A stretch of DNA of 64,000 bases from NCBI RefSeq assembly GCF_026344135.1, contig NZ_JAPKNA010000002.1, positions 372,001-436,000 on the forward strand, written 5' to 3'. The translations under genes and the position numbers were made by a program. The DNA comes from Alcaligenes parafaecalis (lineage in GTDB: Bacteria; Pseudomonadota; Gammaproteobacteria; Burkholderiales; Burkholderiaceae_B). The notes beneath the pieces were generated by a model. That model saw nothing but the letters and a program-made list of their open reading frames with translations, searched no databases and was not told the DNA's origin. Shown piece by piece: positions 34,485-43,170 of this stretch (its first letter is position 1; the number at the start of each line of letters is the position of its first letter).

Positions 34485-37400
34485 TTACACCAGAACGCGT
34501 TCAATACCACCATCATTGGCGTGGCGTACGTAGTCCGCCATCCAGTTCTCGCCCAGCATGTGCTTGGCCATTTCCACCACGATGTAGTCCGCATCCATCT
34601 TGGTTTCGTCCTCGTAACGGGACAAACCTTGCAGGCAGGACGGACAGGAAGTCAGCACTTTGACTTCGCCTTGGAAGCCATCGGCGCGGACTGCATCCTG
34701 GTTCTTCTGCAGTTCTTCGTGCTTGCGGAAACGGATTTGCGTGGAGATATCCGGACGCGACACAGCCAGCGTGCCGGACTCACCACAGCAACGATCTGCC
34801 TTGATGGTGCTGTCGCCCACCAGGGATTTGACCGTTTTCATGGGGTCTTGCAGCTTCATGGGGCTGTGGCAAGGGTCGTGGTACATGTAGCGCACGCCTT
34901 GTACGTCTTCCAGCTTCAAGCCTTTTTCCAGCAGATATTCGTGGATGTCGATCAAGCGGCAGCCAGGAAAAATCTTGTCGAATTCGTAACCTGCCAATTG
35001 GTCGTAACAGGTACCACAGCTCACCACCACGGTTTTGATGTCCAGGTAGTTCAGGGTGGTGGCCATGCGGTGGAACAGCACGCGGTTATCGGTGATGATC
35101 TTCTCGGCCTTGTCGCTTTGACCGCTGCCACGCTGCGGGTAGCCACAGCACAGGTAGCCAGGAGGCAGAACCGTTTGCACGCCTACATGCCATAGCATGG
35201 CCTGTGTTGCCAGACCCACTTGCGAGAACAAGCGCTCCGAACCACAGCCGGGGAAGTAGAACACGGCTTCCGAATCCACCGAGGTAGCTTCAGGGTTACG
35301 GATGATAGGTACGTAATCCGAGTTCTCGATATCCAGCAATTTACGGGCAGTCTGCTTGGGCAGGCCACCGGGCATCTTGCGGTTGATGAAGTGGATGACC
35401 TGTTCACGGATCGGTGCTTTGCCAATAGTGGCTGGTGGGGCACTGACCTGTTTGCGTGCAGGAGCCGCCAGCAGATTGTGTACAGCGCGCTGGGCCTTGT
35501 AGCCCACTTCAATCATGGCGGTACGGGTGGCCTTGATGACGCGCGGGTCCTTGGCGTTCAGGAAGAACATGGCCGCGGCCGAGCCCGGATTAAAGGACTT
35601 CTTGCCCATGCGGTTCAGCAAGGAACGCATTTCCATGGACACATCACCAAAGTCGATATCCACCGGACAGGGGTTGTAGCACTTGTGGCACAGGGTGCAG
35701 TGGTCGCCTACATCTTCAAACTCTTCCCAGTGCTTCAGGCTGATCCCGCGACGCGTTTGCTCTTCGTACAGGAAGGCTTCGATCAGCAAGGAGGTGGCCA
35801 GAATCTTGTTGCGGGGCGAGTACAGCAGGTTGGCACGTGGCACGTGGGTGGCACAGACCGGTTTGCATTTACCGCAGCGCAAGCAGTCCTTGATGGCGTG
35901 GGAGATGGAACCGATTTCGCTGCGTTGCATGATCAGCGATTCGTGGCCCAGCAGGTTGAAGCTGGGGGTCCAGGCGCGGCTTAAATCCGCACCGGGCATC
36001 AGCTTGCCTGCGTTGAAGTGGTTGTCAGGGTCCACTTCACGCTTGTAGTTCTGGAAGGGTTCCAGCTCTTCTTGCGTCAGGAATTCGTACTTGGTCAGAC
36101 CAATGCCGTGCTCGCCGGAAATCACGCCATCCAGACCGCGCGCAATTTGCATGATGCGGGCCACGGTGACGTTGGCTTGCTGCAGCATGCCGTAATCGTC
36201 CGAGTTCACGGGGATGTTGGTGTGTACGTTACCGTCACCGGCGTGCATGTGCAGAGCCACAAACACACGGCTTTTCAGCACGCGGTCGTGAATGGCTTGC
36301 AGTTCGGTCAGTACCGCCGCGCAATCGGCGCCAGGGAAAATGTGTTCCAGGCTTTCACGGATTTCGCTCTTCCAGGAAGTGCGGATCGTGTGATCTTGCA
36401 GAAGCTGAAAAATCGAGGTGCTCGGGTCTTCTTGCAGACGGGCGTCGATAGCGGCGCTGTCCAGCGGCACACCAATTTCAGCCAGATCAGCCCGTGAGTC
36501 TTGCAGGGGCTTGTCCAGATTGTCTTGTAACCACTGCCAGCGTTGGCGTACGTCGCGTACGATCTGGAGGGCGTCGTGACGGCGCTCGTCCAGGATTTCT
36601 TCGCGTGTGTGCTCGGCATCATTGTGGTCTTCGATCTTGCCTACGGGCAGATCGCCCTGCAGGAAGTCTTCCAGTTCACGGGTCAAGCGCAGCTTGTTGT
36701 CCGTGGACAGTTCAATATTGATGCGTTCGATCTCTTCGGTGTACTCACCCATGCGGCGCAGGGGGATCACCACGTCTTCGTTGATCTTGAAGGCGTTAGT
36801 GTGGCGGGCAATGGCGGCGGTACGGGAACGGTCAGCCCAGAATTTCTTGCGGGCTTCGGCGCTGACGGCTACAAAGCCTTCACCGGAACGGCCATTGGCC
36901 AGGCGCACTACTTCAGAGGCGGCGGTCGCTACGGCATCGGGATCGTCGCCCACGATGTCGCCAATCAAGACCATCTTGGGCAGGCCATCACGCTTGCTCT
37001 TGGTGGCGTAGCCTACGGCACGCAGATAACGCTCGTCCAAGTGCTCCAGACCAGCCAGAATGGCGCCGATGCGCTTGCCTTCGCCGTTCAGGTAGTCAAT
37101 GACTTCCACAATGGAGGGCACGGCCTGTTTGGCCTGGCCGAAAAACTCCATACAGACGGTGCGTGTATGCGCAGGCATGCGGTGCAAGACCCAGCGGGCT
37201 TGCGTGATCAGGCCATCACAGCCTTCTTTCTGAATACCGGGCAGGCCAGCCAGGAATTTGTCGGTAACGTCTTTACCCAGGCCTTCCTTGCGGAAGCGGC
37301 GGCCTTCAATGTGCAGCGTCTCGCTGCGCAGCAATTGAGCGCCAGGGGCGTAGCGGCCATCAAACCATTTGACTTCAAAGTGGGCCATTTCCACGTCGTG

Positions 37401-38426
37401 GATCTTGCCCATATTGTGCTCAAGGCGGGTGACTTCCAGCCAGTTGCCCTGAGCATCCACCATGCGCCACCAGGCGAGGTTATCCAGTGCGGTCCCCCAC
37501 AGCACGGCTTTTTTACCACCGGCGTTCATGGCGATATTGCCGCCCACACAGGAGGCATCGGCCGAAGTCGGATCAACCGCAAATACAGTGCCGGCCGCTT
37601 CGGCGGCGTCAGCCACACGACGGGTGACGACACCCGCACCAGTCAGGATGGTGGTGACGGGTTCGCTCATGCCGGGCAGCGTGGATTGCTCCGGCTTGCC
37701 AATGGCGTCCAGCTTTTCAGTATTGATGACTACCGAGCGCCAGCTAAGCGGAATAGCGCCGCCGGTGTAGCCTGTGCCACCCCCACGCGGGATGATGGTC
37801 AGCTTCAGCTCGATACAGGCACGAACCAGCGCGGCCATCTCGTTTTCGTGATCGGGGGTGAGCACGACAAAGGGATATTCCACCCGCCAGTCGGTGGCGT
37901 CGGTGACGTGCGAGACACGGGACAGACCATCGAACTTGATGTTGTCTTTAGCGGTCAGGCGCGAGAGCGAGCGCACGATCTGCTGGCGCAGGGCGCGGGT
38001 ATCGGTAAATTCTTGTTCAAACGCAGCCACGGCACCACGGGCAGCGTGCAACAGGCGCAAAACCTTGGCATCGCGATCGGGCACGGCGCTATCACGGCGC
38101 TGGTCGATCTCGTTCAGTCTATGGTTCAGGGCTTCGATCAGTTGATGCTGGCGCTTGGGATTGTCCAGCAGATCGTCCTGCAAGTAGGGGTTGCGCTTGA
38201 CGACCCAGATATCACCCAGCACTTCAAACAGCATGCGGGCAGAGCGGCCGGTACGGCGTTCGGAGCGTAGCTCGGACAGCTTTTCCCAGGCTTCCTCGCC
38301 CAGCAGCCGCAGGATAATTTCCCGGTCTGAGTAAGAGGTGTAGTTGTAGGGGATTTCACGCAGGCGCGGCGTGTCATTGTTGCGTGCCTGGGCGGCCAGG
38401 TGCTTACTTGCGATGGGGGCGTTCAT
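34485..38426 (-). CDS. Giant FAD-linked oxidoreductase/Fe-S protein (DUF3683, YdiJ/GlcD-GlpC-like)
   Basis: The 1313-residue protein joins several modules. An N-terminal DUF3683-type region covers about 1-140. A PCMH-type FAD domain follows with LTPDHENEMAALVRAC and PRGGGTGYTGG near 215, then the FAD-linked oxidase C-terminal part with HMHAGDGNVHTN. Two 4Fe-4S clusters are in CLRCGKCKPVC and CTLCHKCYNPC, and two CCG domains follow (FPGCGSERLF, LCCGYPQRGSG, CGTCYDQ, CCGESGTLA). Related single-chain enzymes oxidise D-lactate or D-2-hydroxyglutarate and pass electrons to the quinone pool. The substrate here is unknown. The ATG at 38426 is preferred over TTG at 38441. Confidence 0.88.
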   Translation of the reverse strand: MNAPIASKHLAAQARNNDTPRLREIPYNYTSYSDREIILRLLGEEAWEKLSELRSERRTGRSARMLFEVLGDIWVVKRNPYLQDDLLDNPKRQHQLIEALNHRLNEIDQRRDSAVPDRDAKVLRLLHAARGAVAAFEQEFTDTRALRQQIVRSLSRLTAKDNIKFDGLSRVSHVTDATDWRVEYPFVVLTPDHENEMAALVRACIELKLTIIPRGGGTGYTGGAIPLSWRSVVINTEKLDAIGKPEQSTLPGMSEPVTTILTGAGVVTRRVADAAEAAGTVFAVDPTSADASCVGGNIAMNAGGKKAVLWGTALDNLAWWRMVDAQGNWLEVTRLEHNMGKIHDVEMAHFEVKWFDGRYAPGAQLLRSETLHIEGRRFRKEGLGKDVTDKFLAGLPGIQKEGCDGLITQARWVLHRMPAHTRTVCMEFFGQAKQAVPSIVEVIDYLNGEGKRIGAILAGLEHLDERYLRAVGYATKSKRDGLPKMVLIGDIVGDDPDAVATAASEVVRLANGRSGEGFVAVSAEARKKFWADRSRTAAIARHTNAFKINEDVVIPLRRMGEYTEEIERINIELSTDNKLRLTRELEDFLQGDLPVGKIEDHNDAEHTREEILDERRHDALQIVRDVRQRWQWLQDNLDKPLQDSRADLAEIGVPLDSAAIDARLQEDPSTSIFQLLQDHTIRTSWKSEIRESLEHIFPGADCAAVLTELQAIHDRVLKSRVFVALHMHAGDGNVHTNIPVNSDDYGMLQQANVTVARIMQIARGLDGVISGEHGIGLTKYEFLTQEELEPFQNYKREVDPDNHFNAGKLMPGADLSRAWTPSFNLLGHESLIMQRSEIGSISHAIKDCLRCGKCKPVCATHVPRANLLYSPRNKILATSLLIEAFLYEEQTRRGISLKHWEEFEDVGDHCTLCHKCYNPCPVDIDFGDVSMEMRSLLNRMGKKSFNPGSAAAMFFLNAKDPRVIKATRTAMIEVGYKAQRAVHNLLAAPARKQVSAPPATIGKAPIREQVIHFINRKMPGGLPKQTARKLLDIENSDYVPIIRNPEATSVDSEAVFYFPGCGSERLFSQVGLATQAMLWHVGVQTVLPPGYLCCGYPQRGSGQSDKAEKIITDNRVLFHRMATTLNYLDIKTVVVSCGTCYDQLAGYEFDKIFPGCRLIDIHEYLLEKGLKLEDVQGVRYMYHDPCHSPMKLQDPMKTVKSLVGDSTIKADRCCGESGTLAVSRPDISTQIRFRKHEELQKNQDAVRADGFQGEVKVLTSCPSCLQGLSRYEDETKMDADYIVVEMAKHMLGENWMADYVRHANDGGIERVLV

Positions 38427-38572
38427 GGCGATAGTTGGCAAGGCCCGTCAAGGGCGGCTCAGCGAGGAGCAGATAGGCAAAAGACAAGTGTATACGAATC
38501 GTAGCCGGGCTGCCCCCTTACTACAGGGCCAAGGCAGGGATAAGGGGGCGTTTGCGGCGAGTTTGCAGCAAA

Positions 38573-39115
38573 TTACCAACCCAGCTTGGGGAAAATCCAC
38601 AGCAGACCGGCAGTCATGGTGATGTAGCGACCCAGTTTTCCTACCGCCATGTAAAACACGCTGGGCCAAAAAGGCAGGCGTAGCCAACCGGCCACGGCGC
38701 ACAGCGGATCTCCCACGACAGGTAACCAGGACAGGAGCAGGGCGGGTGGGCCCATACGGGTCAGCCAGCGTTGCCCCAGCTCGTGCCAGCGGCCAGCAGC
38801 CTTGTTTTTGGGAGTCTGTTCGTCCTCACCGTCATGCGGGTGCTTCAGGCGCCAGGCTTCATAGGCCTTTTCCGCGCCCAGGCCGGTAGCGTAGCTGATG
38901 GCACCGCCCACGGTATTGCCTACCGTGGCAACCAGAACGGCGGGCCAGAACATATGCGGGGACAGGTTGATATAGGCAAATACTGCTGGTTCCGAACCCA
39001 GGGGGAGCAAGGTAGCTGACACCAGACTGATGATAAAGATGGCGCTTAGGCCCACTTCGGGCAAAGACAGGGCGGTCAAGAGCCAAGAAATAAGGTCGGA
39101 GGTCCAGGCTTGCAT
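38573..39115 (-). CDS. YqaA family membrane protein (SNARE-associated/DedA-like)
   Basis: The 180-residue protein has about four to five membrane spans and the family features SLVSATLLPLGSEPAV near 30, VGNTVGGAISYATGLGAE near 64 and a late WLPVVGDPLCAVAGWLR. The group is distantly related to DedA proteins that move undecaprenyl phosphate or other lipids, but YqaA itself has no proven role. It lies 146 bases upstream of the large dehydrogenase gene on the same strand, with no obvious terminator, so co-transcription is possible. Confidence 0.83.
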   Translation of the reverse strand: MQAWTSDLISWLLTALSLPEVGLSAIFIISLVSATLLPLGSEPAVFAYINLSPHMFWPAVLVATVGNTVGGAISYATGLGAEKAYEAWRLKHPHDGEDEQTPKNKAAGRWHELGQRWLTRMGPPALLLSWLPVVGDPLCAVAGWLRLPFWPSVFYMAVGKLGRYITMTAGLLWIFPKLGW

Positions 39116-39265
39116 AGGAAAAGTGGATGGGTCTCGGAAGGGATAATGGACGCCGGTTAGGGCATCTGCCTATGGTATTCTGTTTTTCTTTCCCGGTGAG
39201 CAGTCTCAGGCAGGGGCCTGGCACTGGCCTTGGTGGCAAACCGGTTGTTAATTGAAGCCTGAATC

Positions 39266-40774
39266 ATGTCGAACGATTACCTAAAGCGAATTCTGACCTC
39301 GAAAGTGTACGATGTTGCCATCGAAACACCACTTGAACCCGCTCCCCAGGTATCGGCACGAATTAGTAACACGGTGCTGCTTAAGCGCGAAGACTATCAA
39401 CCTGTTTTTAGTTTCAAGCTGCGCGGTGCCTATAACAAGATGGCCAATCTGTCGGCCGCAGAATTAAAGCGTGGTGTCCTGGCGGCGTCTGCTGGGAACC
39501 ACGCACAAGGTGTGGCAATGTCAGCGCGCAAGCTGGGCTGCCGCGCCGTTATCGTGATGCCCACCACCACCCCGCAAGTCAAAATTGATGGCGTGCGCAA
39601 TCTGGGTGGTGAAGTGGTTCTGGTAGGCGAGAGTTATTCCGACTCCTATCAGCACGCCCTGGAACTGCAAAAGAGCGAAGGCCTGACCTTTGTGCACCCC
39701 TTTGATGACCCGGATGTTATCGCCGGACAGGGCACAGTGGCCATGGAAATCTTGCAGCAGCACTCTGGCCCTATCGAAGCTGTGTTTGTGGCGATTGGCG
39801 GCGGCGGTCTGGCGGCGGGTGTGGCGACCTACATCAAGGCTTTGCGTCCTGAAATTAAAGTGATCGGCGTGCAGACCGAGGACTCCTGTGCCATGGTACG
39901 CAGTATCAAGGCAGGCCGGCGCGTGAACTTGTCGGATGTGGGCCTGTTTTCTGATGGCACGGCCGTCAAGCAAGTCGGTTCGGAAACCTTCCGACTGGTG
40001 CGTCAGTATGTGGACGACTTTGTGATTGTGGACACGGATGCGATCTGTGCCGCTATCAAAGATGTGTTTCAGGACTCGCGCAGCGTGTTGGAGCCTGCCG
40101 GTGCCTTGGCCTTGGCCGGTGCTAAACGCTATGCCGCCCAGCACAAGCTCAAGAACAAAACGCTCATTGCGGTGACTTCCGGCGCGAACATGAACTTTGA
40201 CCGTATGCGCATGGTGGCAGACCGTGCGGATGTGGGGCAGGCTCGTGAAGCGTTGTTTGCCCTGACTATCCCTGAGGCCAAAGGCAGCTTCCGCCGTCTG
40301 TGCGATGCGCTGGGTACGCGTTCAGTTACCGAGTTCAATTACCGCATGTCCAACTCTGAAAAGGCGCATGTCTTTGTGGGTATGTCGATTTCCTCGGAAG
40401 CGGAGATCGAAAAGCTGGAAGAGCGTTTCGTGAAGAAAGGCTTTGGCACTTTGAACCTGACGGGCAACGAGCTGGCCAAGACCCATGTACGTCATATGGT
40501 GGGTGGGGTATCCAGCCAGGCCACGGACGAAGTCCTGTTGCGTTTCGAGTTCCCGGAGCGCCCCGGCGCCTTGCGCAAGTTCTTGTCCAGCATGAATCAG
40601 GACTGGAATATCAGCTTGTTCCACTACCGTAATCAGGGGGATGACTACGGTCGCATCCTGATCGGTATCCAGGTGCCGTCTTCGGACAAGAAAGAGTTCA
40701 AGGCATTCCTGGGCAATCTGGGCTACCCACACTGGGACGAGACAGATAACCCGGCTTACAAGCTGTTCCTGTAA
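39266..40774 (+). CDS. ilvA: Threonine ammonia-lyase, biosynthetic
   Basis: IlvA converts threonine to 2-oxobutanoate, the first step of isoleucine synthesis, and needs pyridoxal phosphate. The 502-residue protein has the cofactor lysine K51 in FSFKLRGAYNKM, the glycine-rich GGGGLAAGVATYI loop, and two ACT-like regulatory domains from about 330, which suits feedback inhibition by isoleucine. The start MSNDYLKRILTSKVYDVA is typical. A strong terminator follows. Its neighbour upstream is read divergently. Confidence 0.96.
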   Translation: MSNDYLKRILTSKVYDVAIETPLEPAPQVSARISNTVLLKREDYQPVFSFKLRGAYNKMANLSAAELKRGVLAASAGNHAQGVAMSARKLGCRAVIVMPTTTPQVKIDGVRNLGGEVVLVGESYSDSYQHALELQKSEGLTFVHPFDDPDVIAGQGTVAMEILQQHSGPIEAVFVAIGGGGLAAGVATYIKALRPEIKVIGVQTEDSCAMVRSIKAGRRVNLSDVGLFSDGTAVKQVGSETFRLVRQYVDDFVIVDTDAICAAIKDVFQDSRSVLEPAGALALAGAKRYAAQHKLKNKTLIAVTSGANMNFDRMRMVADRADVGQAREALFALTIPEAKGSFRRLCDALGTRSVTEFNYRMSNSEKAHVFVGMSISSEAEIEKLEERFVKKGFGTLNLTGNELAKTHVRHMVGGVSSQATDEVLLRFEFPERPGALRKFLSSMNQDWNISLFHYRNQGDDYGRILIGIQVPSSDKKEFKAFLGNLGYPHWDETDNPAYKLFL

Positions 40775-40822
40775 GCCCGTGGGTGGCGTAAGGCACTCGC
40801 TGTCTTGCGCCAGAAAAAATGA

Positions 40823-40857
40823 AAACACCTCGCTTGAAAGAGCGAGGTGTTTTTTAT
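40823..40857. terminator. Bidirectional terminator after ilvA
   Basis: A 12-bp stem AAACACCTCGCT/AGCGAGGTGTTT with a six-base loop is flanked by T-runs on both strands, so it can end ilvA on the plus strand and pxpC on the minus strand. Confidence 0.85.
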
Positions 40858-40947
40858 TGGAGCTTGAGTTTGATGGCTGTCGTTAGGGCAGACGAACGCG
40901 GGACAGTGTCAGATGCTTTGCTAGTACGGGTGGTGTCTTAACAAGCT

Positions 40948-41961
40948 CTATGCCACACACTGTTTTAAAGCCTGCCGCAACGGTTCCAGGCTGTCATTCA
41001 GACGCATAAACGCTTGTTCCTGACGGGCAGACAGGGCATGGGCCTGTTCTGCCGTCACCACCTCAAAGCCCAGATTCTGCCCCGGCAAGCGCTGAGCAAC
41101 TTGGGCCAGATCCACGCTGGCGACCTGTCCGATTCGAGGATAGCCCCCGGTAGTTTGCCGGTCGGCCATCAGGACAATGGGCTGGCCATCGTTAGGGACT
41201 TGGATAGTGCCAAAGCAGGTGGGGGCGGAGAGCAGCTCTTTAGCCGTCTTACGCTGCAAGGGCTGACCCTCCAGGCGATAGCCCATGCGTTCCGAGGCGG
41301 GGCTGATGCGATAGCTCTGGTTCTGGAACAGGTCCAGCGATTCGTCAGTAAACAGATCGGCCTGATCCAGAATGACGCGCAGGCGTTCTCGTGGGGCCAA
41401 GGCCAGTGCAGCAGGCATGTAAATGCGCAGCTCATCCAGTTCGGCTTGCAGACGGTTTAGTGCGGTTTCGTCATTCATCAGAGGTTGGGCCAGTTGAATC
41501 TGATCGCCCTTTTTCAGTGCGCGACCTTCAAACCCGCCCAGGCCAACTCGCATATGGGTGCTTTGGCTGCCCAGCAAGGATTCGACTTGAAAGCCACCGT
41601 AGATAGACAGGTAGGTGCGTGCACCCTGGCCGGGCTTGGCTGATAGCAGCGTCAGTGTTTGTCCGGTGCGGGCCAAGGTCGGGCGTAATACCGCCACAGC
41701 TTGCCCGTCCAGGCTGGCGTTCAGATCCGCGCCGGTCAGTACAAACAAGGCGGGTTCGTCAAAACGCAGGCTAGGGCCTTGTACGGTAATCTCCAGGCTG
41801 GCCAGATCTTGCTCGGCAGCGTTACCTGCCAGTAAATGGGCCAGTCGGTGAGCACGTTCATCCATGGCACCGCTAGGCGAGACGCCCAGATGCTGGTGTC
41901 CATAACGGCCCCGGTCTTGCAGGCTGCTCATCATGCCTGGTTTGAGGATATGCACCGTCAT
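40948..41961 (-). CDS. pxpC: 5-oxoprolinase subunit C (biotin-dependent carboxyltransferase family)
   Basis: PxpC works with PxpA and PxpB to open 5-oxoproline to glutamate with ATP. The 337-residue protein shows the family start ILKPGMMSSLQDRGRYGHQH, the GVSPSGAMDE segment, and later ADRQTTGGYPRIG near 270. Proteins of this kind were earlier called KipA or allophanate hydrolase subunit 2. It overlaps pxpB by four bases. The LamB/YcsF-type subunit PxpA is not in the window, so the full enzyme needs a distant gene or the complex acts differently. Confidence 0.9.
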   Translation of the reverse strand: MTVHILKPGMMSSLQDRGRYGHQHLGVSPSGAMDERAHRLAHLLAGNAAEQDLASLEITVQGPSLRFDEPALFVLTGADLNASLDGQAVAVLRPTLARTGQTLTLLSAKPGQGARTYLSIYGGFQVESLLGSQSTHMRVGLGGFEGRALKKGDQIQLAQPLMNDETALNRLQAELDELRIYMPAALALAPRERLRVILDQADLFTDESLDLFQNQSYRISPASERMGYRLEGQPLQRKTAKELLSAPTCFGTIQVPNDGQPIVLMADRQTTGGYPRIGQVASVDLAQVAQRLPGQNLGFEVVTAEQAHALSARQEQAFMRLNDSLEPLRQALKQCVA

Positions 41962-42656
41962 GCGGGAGTCCAGTGATCAAACTGTTCGTGGGGCAGGGGC
42001 ACAAAGCGCACCTGATCGCCGGGGGCGAGCAGGGCAGCGGGCGAGCGCCGGGCATCGAACAGATTAACTGGCGAGCGGCCAATCAAATGCCAGCCGCCAG
42101 GAGATTCGTTGGGGTAAATAATGGTTTGCTGGTTGGCAATGGCTACTGAGCCTTTGGGCAGCACGGTGCGAGGAGTGGCACGACGCGGCACATTCAATTG
42201 CTCGGGCAAAATGCCCATATAGGGCGCGCCGGGTGCGAAGCCAACCATAAAGACTAATTGCGCCTGACTGCTGTGCAATTCAATGACCTGCTCCTGGCTC
42301 AGTCCCAGTTGCTCCGCAATGGCGGGCAGATCAGGGCCGAAAGGGCCGCCGTAGCACACGGGGATATCCACCAGGGCACCGGGTGCGGCCTGATCCTGAT
42401 TGGCATCCAGCCCAGCCAGTGCCTGGTGAACATAGTCGTGCAGGCGAGCGAGCTGGTCACTGCTGCCATCCGGGTAGAAGTGGATGGCGACAGCCGTAAA
42501 GCTGGGGACCAGATCACGGACACAGGCGGGCGCATGGTCGCGTAGCAGGCGTGCAGCGCGGGTGCAGCGCAAACCGGTGTCCAAAGAAAGCTCTCCGCTG
42601 AACTGCACCAGCAGACAGCGGTCGCCTTGCTCGCTAAGTTGCCAGGGTTTGTGCAT
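41958..42656 (-). CDS. pxpB: 5-oxoprolinase subunit B
   Basis: The 232-residue protein is of the allophanate hydrolase subunit 1 (KipI) type, with VMFVGFAPGAPYMG-like sequence (here VFMVGFAPGAPYMG near 135) and PNESPGGWHLIGRSP near 192. The open frame extends far upstream into the VOC gene, but the ATG at 42656 lies three bases past the VOC stop and starts the conserved core. It is translated with pxpC. Confidence 0.89.
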   Translation of the reverse strand: MHKPWQLSEQGDRCLLVQFSGELSLDTGLRCTRAARLLRDHAPACVRDLVPSFTAVAIHFYPDGSSDQLARLHDYVHQALAGLDANQDQAAPGALVDIPVCYGGPFGPDLPAIAEQLGLSQEQVIELHSSQAQLVFMVGFAPGAPYMGILPEQLNVPRRATPRTVLPKGSVAIANQQTIIYPNESPGGWHLIGRSPVNLFDARRSPAALLAPGDQVRFVPLPHEQFDHWTPA

Positions 42657-42658
42657 CT

Positions 42659-43090
42659 TTATTTGGCGAAAAGAGAATCCAGGCTGTTGAACGCTTTGAA
42701 TTCCAGGGCATTGCCCGAAGGGTCCATGAAGAACATGGTGGCCTGTTCGCCGGGCTCGCCTTTGAAGCGGATGTAGGGCTCGATCACGAATTTGGTGCCA
42801 GCGGCAACCAGCTTGTCTGCCAGGGTCTGCCAGGTCGGCATGTCCAGAACGACGCCGAAGTGACGCACGGGGACATTGTGCGCATCGACGGCGCTGGTGG
42901 CATTGCTGCCGCATTCCGAAGGGGCCAGGTGAGCCACGATCTGGTGGCCGTAGAAGTTGAAGTCAATCCACTGATCAGAGGATCGGCCTTCGGGACAGCC
43001 CAGTGTCTGTCCGTAGAACTGGCGTGCAACGGCCAGATCATGGACCGGAAAAGCCAGGTGGAAAGGGCGCAGCTCGTTGGTATTGGACAT
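42659..43090 (-). CDS. VOC superfamily protein (glyoxalase/dioxygenase fold)
   Basis: The 143-residue protein has the paired beta-alpha-beta-beta-beta units of the VOC fold. Likely metal ligands are the histidine in PFHLAFPVHD near 11, the histidine in VRHFGVVLD near 77 and the glutamate in GNALEFKAF near 131. Such proteins include lyases, isomerases and dioxygenases, so the reaction cannot be named. Its position directly ahead of pxpB and pxpC suggests a link to 5-oxoproline or a related lactam. Confidence 0.85.
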   Translation of the reverse strand: MSNTNELRPFHLAFPVHDLAVARQFYGQTLGCPEGRSSDQWIDFNFYGHQIVAHLAPSECGSNATSAVDAHNVPVRHFGVVLDMPTWQTLADKLVAAGTKFVIEPYIRFKGEPGEQATMFFMDPSGNALEFKAFNSLDSLFAK

Positions 43091-43170
43091 GCTTGGCTCC
43101 TGTGCGGCATAAGGCCGCCAACGTGGTCTTCAGAGCCGTTTATTGTAGGGCCAAATAGGCCCCACAGGTC

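Noticed and set aside
36543..38270. 575-codon open frame on the plus strand within the giant dehydrogenase gene
   Set aside because: The opposite strand encodes a clear FAD/Fe-S enzyme; this frame is Gly/Val/Ala-rich shadow sequence.
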